A program made the translations under genes and the position numbers. The notes beneath the pieces were generated by a model, which was given only the letters and a program-made list of their open reading frames with translations, was not told the origin of the DNA and searched no databases. DNA of 41,184 nucleotides from Flavobacteriales bacterium (lineage in GTDB: Bacteria; Bacteroidota; Bacteroidia; Flavobacteriales_E; Vicingaceae): assembly GCA_020435335.1 (NCBI GenBank), contig JAGQZT010000085.1:1-41184 (forward strand). Direction: 5' to 3'. Below, piece by piece: positions 34,273 through 41,184 of this stretch. Position 1 is the first letter of the stretch. Each line of letters begins with the position of its first letter.

Positions 34273-34280
34273 TATTTTTG
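34273..34280 (+). promoter_or_regulatory. -7 box of the E2 promoter
   Basis: TATTTTTG is an exact TAnnTTTG match, 29 bases upstream of ATG 34310. Its last base is the G of an in-frame GTG at 34280, which therefore cannot be the start. A TTG lies 24 bp further upstream (34246-34248). Confidence 0.65.
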
Positions 34281-34309
34281 TGGCTTTCAGAAACAAAGAC
34301 ATTAAGGAT

Positions 34310-35638
34310 ATGGCACAAGTAGAATTAATAATGCCTAAAATGGGTGAAAGTGTAGCGGAAGCTACCATTACAAGTTGGTTAAAGGAGGAGGGCGACACCA
34401 TTGAGGCAGATGAATCAGTAGTAGAAATCGCAACCGATAAAGTAGACTCCGAAGTTCCTTCAACGACTGCGGGAGTCCTCATTAAGAAATTATTCAACGA
34501 AGGAGATGTGGTTCAGGTCGGGCAGGCCATTGCCCTTATCGGGACAGAAGGCGAAGCATCCGGTGGAGGCACTGTTTCAAGCGCCCCTGCAGAACAAGCT
34601 CCTGCTCCCGTTGCTGCCGCGTCCGCTCCGGCCGCAGTTGCTGCGCCGGTTGTTGAAAAACTCGATACCAAATCCGATTCCGGCAAATTCTTCTCTCCAT
34701 TGGTTCGCAGCATTGCCGAAAAAGAAGGCATTGCCATGAATGAACTGGAAAGCATTCCCGGTACCGGTAAAGACGGACGCGTTACAAAAAAGGACATCCT
34801 GAACTATTTACCAAACCGTTCGGCAGAAATAGCTACGGCCGCTCCAGCCACCAATGGAAATACAGCTCCGGCAGCTCAACCGGCAGTGAAACAGGAAGCT
34901 CCTAAAGCAGCTCCGGTTGCTTCGATGGCCGGTGACGAAATCATCGAAATGGATCGTATGCGAAAACTCATCGCCGACCACATGGTGATGTCTAAGAAAA
35001 CTTCTCCACATGTTACTTCCTATGTTGAAGCGGACATGACCAACATCGTTGCCTGGAGAGAAAAAGTGAAAAACGAATTCCTGAAAAGGGAAAACGAAAA
35101 AATCACCTTCACTCCGATCATTATGGAAGCCATTATCAAAGCGATTAAAGACTTCCCGATGATCAATGTTTCCGTGGACGGAGATAAGATCATTAAACGT
35201 AAAAACATCAACATCGGTATGGCTACCGCTCTTCCTAGCGGAAACCTCATCGTTCCGGTGATTAAAAATGCGGATCAGTTGAATCTGGTAGGGTTAACCA
35301 AAGCGGTAAACGACCTGGCGAACAGAGCCCGTAACAACGCCCTTAATCCTGACGATATTTCGGGTGGGACATATACCCTGACCAATGTAGGGACTTTCGG
35401 GAACGTGATGGGCACGCCGATCATCAATCAACCACAAGTTGCCATTATGGCTGCCGGTGCGATTCAGAAGAAACCTGCCGTAATCGAAACTCCGGCAGGA
35501 GATGCGATTGCGATCCGACACAAAATGTTCTTGTCGCACGCTTACGATCACCGTGTTGTAGATGGTGCGTTGGGCGGGTCTTTTGTGAGACGTGTTGCCG
35601 ATTATCTGGAAAGTTTCGACGTTAATCGGGAATTTTAA
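34310..35638 (+). CDS. 2-oxoacid dehydrogenase complex E2 (dihydrolipoyl acyltransferase)
   Basis: 442 aa from ATG 34310. The lipoyl domain is residues 1-78 with lipoyl-Lys44 (EIATDKVDSEVPS). An Ala/Pro linker follows, then a peripheral-subunit-binding domain (about 122-165, SPLVRSIAEKEGIAMNELES), a second linker, and the catalytic domain (about 205-442) with active-site HAYDHRVVDGALGG. The E2 transfers acyl groups to CoA. Pyruvate, 2-oxoglutarate or branched-chain specificity cannot be fixed from sequence; ATDKVDSEVPS is most common in branched-chain-type E2. No E1 or E3 gene is adjacent. Monocistronic by promoter position. Confidence 0.93.
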   Translation: MAQVELIMPKMGESVAEATITSWLKEEGDTIEADESVVEIATDKVDSEVPSTTAGVLIKKLFNEGDVVQVGQAIALIGTEGEASGGGTVSSAPAEQAPAPVAAASAPAAVAAPVVEKLDTKSDSGKFFSPLVRSIAEKEGIAMNELESIPGTGKDGRVTKKDILNYLPNRSAEIATAAPATNGNTAPAAQPAVKQEAPKAAPVASMAGDEIIEMDRMRKLIADHMVMSKKTSPHVTSYVEADMTNIVAWREKVKNEFLKRENEKITFTPIIMEAIIKAIKDFPMINVSVDGDKIIKRKNINIGMATALPSGNLIVPVIKNADQLNLVGLTKAVNDLANRARNNALNPDDISGGTYTLTNVGTFGNVMGTPIINQPQVAIMAAGAIQKKPAVIETPAGDAIAIRHKMFLSHAYDHRVVDGALGGSFVRRVADYLESFDVNREF

Positions 35639-35669
35639 GCTGTTCGTAGCGTCCTGTTGATATTTATAA

Positions 35670-35701
35670 TTTGATAACTAATTCAAAATAAGATATATTT
35701 G
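35670..35701 (+). promoter_or_regulatory. Promoter of the PorE-like gene cluster (TTTG-N20-TATATTTG)
   Basis: -33 TTTG at 35670-35673, a 20-bp spacer, and -7 TATATTTG at 35694-35701. It is one of the two best Bacteroidota promoter matches in the window. The start codon is 33 bases downstream. Confidence 0.75.
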
Positions 35702-35734
35702 TAGCAATTAAGAACACAGCTGACCAACACACTA

Positions 35735-38008
35735 ATGAAAAAACTAACCCTTGTAATTACAGCATTATTTGTAATTGTAGCCGCTCAGGCTCAGGAATCA
35801 TTCAACCAAAAGTTCCTGGAAGCCAACACGCTTATTGAAGAAAATCAGTATAATGTTGCTCTTCCGATCTGGTTAGACCTGCAACACCAGCAACCCGACA
35901 ATTTCAACATCAACTACAAAGTCGGATTATGCTACATGCATTCAACCAACGACAAAGCAAAAGCATTGCAATACCTGGTTAAAGCCGTTCAAAACACAAC
36001 CAACAATTACGATCCCTTTTCTTCATCTGAGAAAAAATCACCGGTAGAATCCTATTTCTACCTGGCAAGAGCTTATCACATTCATTACGAGTTTGATAAT
36101 GCCATGCTGAACTATAACACATTCAAGGAAAAAATTTCAAAGAAACACTACCTGTTCAACGAGGTGGATCATCACATCGACCAATGTAAATACGCCAAAC
36201 TTGCCGTAGAAAATCCGGTAAATATCAAGGTAACCAACCTGGGATCCGTGATCAACTCTGTTTCCGGCGATTACAGCCCGGTACTCTCTGTTGATGAATC
36301 GACCATTTACTTTACCTCAAGGCGAGTACGAAAAGACAGTTCGAACTATTACATCAAAGACATCAACGACGGGGAGCATTACGAAGATATTTACGTTGCC
36401 CATAACTACGACGGGGTGTGGCATGAGCCTGAGTTGCTCGGCATTAACACCGAAGGCCACGAAGCTACCGTAAACGTATCTGTAGACGGACAGACCCTGT
36501 TTATCTACAAAGACGACGATGGCGACGGAAACATCTACATCAGTAAGCTGGAAGGTGACGAATGGTCAACCCCTTTCAAACTGGGATCCGACATCAACGA
36601 AACCTCGAGAGAGACGCACGCACATATTTCTCCCGACGGAAACACCCTTTATTTTGTGAGTGACCGTAAAGGCGGACTGGGTGGTCAGGATATATACATG
36701 TGCAAGAAACTTCCTAACGGCGATTGGGCTAAGGCTCAAAACATCGGCAATGTGATTAACACACCTTATGATGAAGACGGTGTTTTCATTCACCCGGACG
36801 GGAAAACCATGTATTTCTCTTCCAAAGGACACACCAGCATCGGTGGGTATGATATTTTCTTCTCGGTGATGGATGATGCAGGAAACTGGTCCAAACCGGA
36901 AAACATCGGATATCCGGTTAACTCAACCGACGATGATGTATTCTTCGTAACATCTGCCGACGGAAAAAGAGGTTATTACTCTTCATTTAAAGAAGACGGC
37001 TATGGAGAAAAAGACATCTACCAGATCTCTCTGGAAGATGCCTCTGCCAAACCTGTTACCTTACTTACCGGACACATTAAAGTTTTGGGCGAGCCTGAAT
37101 TGCCAAGCAATGCCCAGGTTGTTGTTACCGATAATGAAACCGGAGATTTGATCGGTATTTACAAGCCACGTAAAAAAGACGGTAAATTCAGCATCATCCT
37201 GAATCCCGGATATGACTACCACATTGTTTATTCAGCGTCTACATTTAGCCAGGAAGAAGACCTGTACATCCCGCCAATTTCCGCTTATCAGGAAATCAAC
37301 AGGGGGATTGACCTGCAGGATGTGGTGTTCGGAACTCCCGGAGATACCCTGGCCAATGTCGATCCGGTTAATCACCAGACAGACACAACAAAAACAACCG
37401 ATCCGAAATGGAACTTCAATGAAAACAGTGAACTGGAGAAATTACGCGCCATCATTGAATCTTTAAATGCTCAGATTGCCGACCTGAAAGAAAAATTAGC
37501 TAATGCCGCTACCTCTACTTCAGATAACGATCGCGTTAAATCGCTTGAAGCCATCATTGAGGATCTTAAAGATCAAATTGCCGATCTGAAACAAAGTAAA
37601 GTGGATCAGGTAAATACCAACTACACCCCATCCGGAGATGTTCTGGCTTCCTATCAGGAATACTTTAACTACAATGTGAAAAAGGTCAGCACATCCGATC
37701 CAAAATATGTAGATATGTTGAATAAGGCTATAGAAAAATCAAAATCGGGTGTTGTTACGATCGAGATCGAATCCAGTGCGTCTCAGGTACCAACCAAAAC
37801 TTTTGGAAGCAACTCCACATTGGCTTACAAACGTGCCGAGGAGGCTAAAACGACTATCCTTAATTCGTTAAAAGCTAAAGGGGTTTCTGCGGATAAGATC
37901 AAGGTCAATACACTGAAATCGAATGTAAATGGACCTAAATACCATGGAGATTACTCGAATACAGGTCTTTACGAGAAATACCAGTATGTGATTATTAAGA
38001 TTAAATAA
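35735..38008 (+). CDS. PorE-like TPR/PD40/OmpA-family protein (paralogue 1)
   Basis: 757 aa. Signal peptide (1-19), TPR repeats (about 25-145), a PD40/WD40-like beta-propeller (about 165-435, repeats such as SPDGNTLYFVSDRKGG and HPDGKTMYFSSKG), a carboxypeptidase-regulatory-like domain (about 445-530), a coiled coil (about 565-625, with two related heptad repeats), and an OmpA-like C-terminal domain (about 640-757). The architecture is that of PorE of the type IX secretion system and related proteins. The OmpA motif reads ESSASQVP instead of TDxxG, so peptidoglycan binding may be altered. It is 14 bases from paralogue 2. Confidence 0.85.
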   Translation: MKKLTLVITALFVIVAAQAQESFNQKFLEANTLIEENQYNVALPIWLDLQHQQPDNFNINYKVGLCYMHSTNDKAKALQYLVKAVQNTTNNYDPFSSSEKKSPVESYFYLARAYHIHYEFDNAMLNYNTFKEKISKKHYLFNEVDHHIDQCKYAKLAVENPVNIKVTNLGSVINSVSGDYSPVLSVDESTIYFTSRRVRKDSSNYYIKDINDGEHYEDIYVAHNYDGVWHEPELLGINTEGHEATVNVSVDGQTLFIYKDDDGDGNIYISKLEGDEWSTPFKLGSDINETSRETHAHISPDGNTLYFVSDRKGGLGGQDIYMCKKLPNGDWAKAQNIGNVINTPYDEDGVFIHPDGKTMYFSSKGHTSIGGYDIFFSVMDDAGNWSKPENIGYPVNSTDDDVFFVTSADGKRGYYSSFKEDGYGEKDIYQISLEDASAKPVTLLTGHIKVLGEPELPSNAQVVVTDNETGDLIGIYKPRKKDGKFSIILNPGYDYHIVYSASTFSQEEDLYIPPISAYQEINRGIDLQDVVFGTPGDTLANVDPVNHQTDTTKTTDPKWNFNENSELEKLRAIIESLNAQIADLKEKLANAATSTSDNDRVKSLEAIIEDLKDQIADLKQSKVDQVNTNYTPSGDVLASYQEYFNYNVKKVSTSDPKYVDMLNKAIEKSKSGVVTIEIESSASQVPTKTFGSNSTLAYKRAEEAKTTILNSLKAKGVSADKIKVNTLKSNVNGPKYHGDYSNTGLYEKYQYVIIKIK

Positions 38009-38022
38009 TTACATTTGAACTC

Positions 38023-40146
38023 ATGAGCGCGAGAACATATTTCGATACAAAGAACCTTAGTACTAAGGTTCTTTTTTGCTTCATGCTGATTATTTCGGTT
38101 CCGGTCTTTACTCAGGCTTCAACAACCAAGGAAGAACGGCAACTTCTGAAAAAAGGACGTAAAGCCCTGGCTAATGAAGATTACAAAGTTGCTCAGGAAC
38201 ATTTCTCGAATCTGGTCAATCTGGTTCCCAACAATGACCTCTATAACTTTGAAGCCGGATTAAGTTATTACTTTGCCGATGTAGAGCGTGAAAAGAGTGT
38301 TCCCTATTTCGAAGCCGCCCTACAAAACTCGAAGGAAGATACAATTCCCGAACTGTATTATTACCTGGCCAGAGCCTATCACTTTTCCGGTGAGTATGAA
38401 AAATCGGAAGATGCCTTCCAAAAACTCCAACCCTTTATTTATAAAAATACAGGTTCCGGAAAGGCGCTCATGAAACAGGCTGACTACTACATTCAGCTGA
38501 ACAAAACCGCTGCCGAATTGGAGCAAAAGCAGGTACAGGATGTTAAAATCACCAATTTGGGTCAGGAGATCAATTCCGGTTACGGAGAGTATGCCGCCGT
38601 ATTCGGCAACGTAAAAGATGTAATCCTCTTTACTTCCCGCCGGCCCGGCTCCAGCTCCAAAACGGATAAAGACCTGCTACCTTACGAAGATGTTTTTGTC
38701 GCCAAAAAAGTAGCTGACGATTGGAAACTGATTACCGACGAGCAGGAGATTGAAAAATACATCCCGAAAAGACTCAACACCAAAGGACATGATGCGAGCA
38801 TCATTTATTCTGCCGACGGAACCACACTTTATACCTACAAAAACGACATCATCTGGAAATCCATCCTCGAAAACGGAAAATGGTCTGATCTGGTTGAGCT
38901 GGATAAGAACATCAACAACAGCCAATACAACATCCCCAGCATCTGCCTGTCACGCGATGGCAAAACCATCTATTTCGTATCTACCAAAAAAGACGGGAAA
39001 GGCGGAAAGGATATTTACACCTCTACCCTCGACGATTCCGGAAAATGGACGCCTGCCGTTAATCTCGGTGATGTAATCAATACCGAATTTGACGAAGATT
39101 CCCCTTTTATTACAGCAGATGGAAAGACCTTGTATTTTTCATCCAAAGGGCACACCGGAATCGGTGGTTACGATATTTTTAAAAGTGAACTGGTAAACGG
39201 CTCCTGGTCAACCCCGGAAAATGTAGGTCTGCCGATCAATTCACCGGTGGATGATATCTACTACATATACGATCCCGAAGGACAAAACGGTTATTTCTCT
39301 TCGAACCGGAATGGCGGCGTAGGCGGTATGGATTTATACAGTTTCTGCTTCAATTGTCCGGATCAAATCACCAACACAATTAACGGACTTGTAGCTGACG
39401 CCGATGGCAATCCGGTTGAAGAAGGCTTTGTTTCCTTATTATCCGCTACCGACACTGAACTCCGAAAAAACACACTCCAGTCCGGGAAATACGGCATGTC
39501 AACCGAAACTTCCGGCAAACATTCAATCATGGTCGTTGCCGGCACTTTTCAACCACAAAACATGAGTTTGGATTTACCTGAAAAAAGCAGCACTTCAAAC
39601 ATCGACTTTACCGTCAGTCAATTCGAAAAAGAAGGCAAAACCTATCAGGTACTGACCGCCGAAAGTAAAGAACTCGGGATCGACCGTTCCGACACCATGG
39701 AGGTTTTTACTATTGCATCCGCTCTCGACCCGAACAATCCCAACATCAATATAGACCTTACAGGTACTCCTTCGTTGCCTTTGCCCCATTCGGAAATTTT
39801 TTATTTCGATTACAACAACAAAGAATTGGGCTCCGACAATCCGAAATTGGTTGATTTCATGAACAAGGTGAAAATCACCTCTGGCCAATCTAAAATTACA
39901 ATCACTATCGAATCAAGTGCCTCACGTGTTCCAACCACAACTTATGGCAATAACTCCAAACTGGCAAAAGCCCGTGCAGAAGCTGCTAAAAAGACCGTTG
40001 AGAGCTATTTGAGGTGGGAAATTCAGAATGGACAAATTACCATTGGAAAAACAAATTCGTTGGTTTCCGGTCCGGCCTATAAAAACGACTCCTCGGATGC
40101 TGATAAATACCGTGAGTATCAATATGTGAAAATAAGTATTCGATAA
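38023..40146 (+). CDS. PorE-like TPR/PD40/OmpA-family protein (paralogue 2)
   Basis: 707 aa. It has the same order as paralogue 1: signal peptide (cleaved near TQAS, about residue 32), TPR region (about 35-150), PD40 propeller (about 180-440, SRDGKTIYFVSTKKDGKGG, TADGKTLYFSSKG), carboxypeptidase-regulatory-like domain (about 450-530) and OmpA-like domain (about 585-707, with ESSASRVPTTTYGNNSKLAK followed by ARA). The coiled coil of paralogue 1 is absent. Clear tandem duplication; probably co-transcribed. Confidence 0.85.
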   Translation: MSARTYFDTKNLSTKVLFCFMLIISVPVFTQASTTKEERQLLKKGRKALANEDYKVAQEHFSNLVNLVPNNDLYNFEAGLSYYFADVEREKSVPYFEAALQNSKEDTIPELYYYLARAYHFSGEYEKSEDAFQKLQPFIYKNTGSGKALMKQADYYIQLNKTAAELEQKQVQDVKITNLGQEINSGYGEYAAVFGNVKDVILFTSRRPGSSSKTDKDLLPYEDVFVAKKVADDWKLITDEQEIEKYIPKRLNTKGHDASIIYSADGTTLYTYKNDIIWKSILENGKWSDLVELDKNINNSQYNIPSICLSRDGKTIYFVSTKKDGKGGKDIYTSTLDDSGKWTPAVNLGDVINTEFDEDSPFITADGKTLYFSSKGHTGIGGYDIFKSELVNGSWSTPENVGLPINSPVDDIYYIYDPEGQNGYFSSNRNGGVGGMDLYSFCFNCPDQITNTINGLVADADGNPVEEGFVSLLSATDTELRKNTLQSGKYGMSTETSGKHSIMVVAGTFQPQNMSLDLPEKSSTSNIDFTVSQFEKEGKTYQVLTAESKELGIDRSDTMEVFTIASALDPNNPNINIDLTGTPSLPLPHSEIFYFDYNNKELGSDNPKLVDFMNKVKITSGQSKITITIESSASRVPTTTYGNNSKLAKARAEAAKKTVESYLRWEIQNGQITIGKTNSLVSGPAYKNDSSDADKYREYQYVKISIR

Positions 40147-40249
40147 ATCACATATTTCACCCCTATTTCTTCTTTCTTAATCCCAACAAAAGTATTACTT
40201 TTATGTTTTGGTACTGAATTTGCACAAGCATACCCTAAATCGGTATTTT

Positions 40250-41184
40250 TTGAAAAACAGAAGGCATTACATAGTAGTTTTAATCGTTTTATTCTCTGCG
40301 TTGTCGCTCTCCGCTCAAAGGCCGGATCCGGACGATGCCGCCGAACACTATAAATTCGGGAATTTCATCGATGCACTTCCCGTTTACGAAAAACTCATGG
40401 AAAAAGACCCGGAAATTGCCGATTATCCTTTTCGAGCAGGTATGTGTGTGCTCCTCACCGAAATGGACAAGAAAAAGGCCGTAAAGTACCTGGAGATTGC
40501 CGACGGGAAAAATGCCGATCCGGATGTAAAATTCTACTTGGGACAGGCCTACCACTTCAACCTGATGTTTGATGAAGCGTTAAGCACCCTGATGGAATAT
40601 AAAGGAACTGGAAGCGGCACCAAACAAGCCGAAGTGGATCGACTGATCGAAACGGTTCAAAATGCTCAGAAATTAGTCGCATCTCCTTTGGATATTTCTT
40701 TTGAAAATGCCGGAAATCTGATTAATTCCGAGTACCCGGATTACTATCCGTTCGTAACTCCCGATGAGTCGTTTATGGTATTTACTTCCCGCAGAAAGAG
40801 CGGCACACGCGAATTTGACGGCTATTACCCTTCGGCCATTTACTACACTTCCGTTACCGATGGTGAATTTACCGAAGCAAAAAAAGGAAACTCCATGATC
40901 AACAGTACTTACGACGATCAGGCCGTAGGACTCTCATACAATGCTGATAAACTCTTCATCTATTTTGATGATATCAAGAATGTAGGGGACATTTATGAAG
41001 CAGAAATCAAGGACATGAAGTTCCGAAAAAAGGAAAAGATGGGTGAAAATGTGAATTCAAAAGGATTTGAAAGTGCAGCCACCATTTCTGCCGAAGGCAA
41101 TACCATCTTCTTTGCCAGTAGATGCGACGGAGGTCTGGGAGGAAAAGACCTGTACATGACCCGTAAATTACCAAACGGAGAATG
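40250..41184 (+). CDS. PorE-like TPR/PD40 protein, partial (paralogue 3)
   Basis: The frame is open from TTG 40250 to the window end (311 codons, no stop). The TTG gives MKNRRHYIVVLIVLFSALSL, a good signal peptide ending near SAQ. No ATG precedes the signal sequence. TPR region: DDAAEHYKFGNFIDALPVYE and YLGQAYHFNLMFDEALSTLM. PD40 repeats: PDESFMVFTSRRKSG and SAEGNTIFFASRCDGGLGG. The C-terminal half lies outside the window. It is 103 bases after paralogue 2; TATGTTTT at 40202 is a one-mismatch -7 box. Confidence 0.85.
   Translation, partial: MKNRRHYIVVLIVLFSALSLSAQRPDPDDAAEHYKFGNFIDALPVYEKLMEKDPEIADYPFRAGMCVLLTEMDKKKAVKYLEIADGKNADPDVKFYLGQAYHFNLMFDEALSTLMEYKGTGSGTKQAEVDRLIETVQNAQKLVASPLDISFENAGNLINSEYPDYYPFVTPDESFMVFTSRRKSGTREFDGYYPSAIYYTSVTDGEFTEAKKGNSMINSTYDDQAVGLSYNADKLFIYFDDIKNVGDIYEAEIKDMKFRKKEKMGENVNSKGFESAATISAEGNTIFFASRCDGGLGGKDLYMTRKLPNGE

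Overview
The window looks like a chromosomal stretch of a Bacteroidota bacterium, probably Flavobacteriales or a near relative. The evidence is the gene content (DUF5606, CtlX-type hydrolase, a TonB receptor with an N-terminal carboxypeptidase-regulatory domain, Bacteroidota-type TamB, PorE-like TPR/PD40/OmpA proteins, a GNAT-nitrilase fusion) and repeated matches to the Bacteroidota promoter -7 box TAnnTTTG, two of them with a -33 TTTG at 20-21 bp. No prophage, integrase, CRISPR array, rRNA or tRNA is visible. Most of the window is core housekeeping and envelope DNA, and no gap between genes exceeds 300 bases.

Layout. 1-118: two copies of a 59-bp tandem repeat. 159-1924 (+): secreted M48-like protease coupled to a CtlX/arginine-deiminase-like hydrolase. 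1925-6181 (-): M3 oligopeptidase, DUF5606 protein, Nnr NAD(P)HX repair enzyme, DUF2752 protein. 6181-9875 (-): TPR protein, coiled-coil lipoprotein and serS, tightly packed with the DUF2752 gene. 9985-10802 (-): rpmA and rplU. 10871-13231 (-): TonB receptor. 13351-17808 (-): TamB-like protein, divergent from tsaD (+). 18868-19331: a DUF559 nuclease-like gene bracketed by inverted repeats. 19348-19962 (+): methyltransferase. 19965-22580 (-): mutS behind a repetitive leader, divergent from a SpoU methyltransferase (+). 23367-27009 (-): MauE/DoxX-thioredoxin fusion, small Cys-rich lipoprotein, OmpA/TPR lipoprotein, folK. 27113-33564 (+): sppA, rsmE, DUF4159 protein, THUMP-like methyltransferase, small membrane protein, GNAT-nitrilase fusion. 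33572-34195 (-): DUF6973-like secreted protein. 34310-35638 (+): lone 2-oxoacid dehydrogenase E2. 35735-end (+): three consecutive TPR/PD40 paralogues, the last cut by the window edge.

Themes. RNA and protein quality control (tsaD, rsmE, SpoU methyltransferase, serS, rplU, rpmA, mutS, nnr) alternates with envelope biogenesis (TamB, TonB receptor, SppA, OmpA-like proteins, lipoproteins). The most unusual items are: the DUF559 gene whose ends run into inverted REP-like repeats, so the repeats appear to supply its ribosome-binding site and its C-terminus; mutS, which has no in-frame ATG and sits behind a simple-repeat tract that carries an ATG-led short ORF; a TamB gene with no ATG/GTG/TTG upstream of its membrane anchor; terminators that overlap promoter elements of the next gene; and OmpA-like C-terminal domains that have lost the usual peptidoglycan-binding aspartate.
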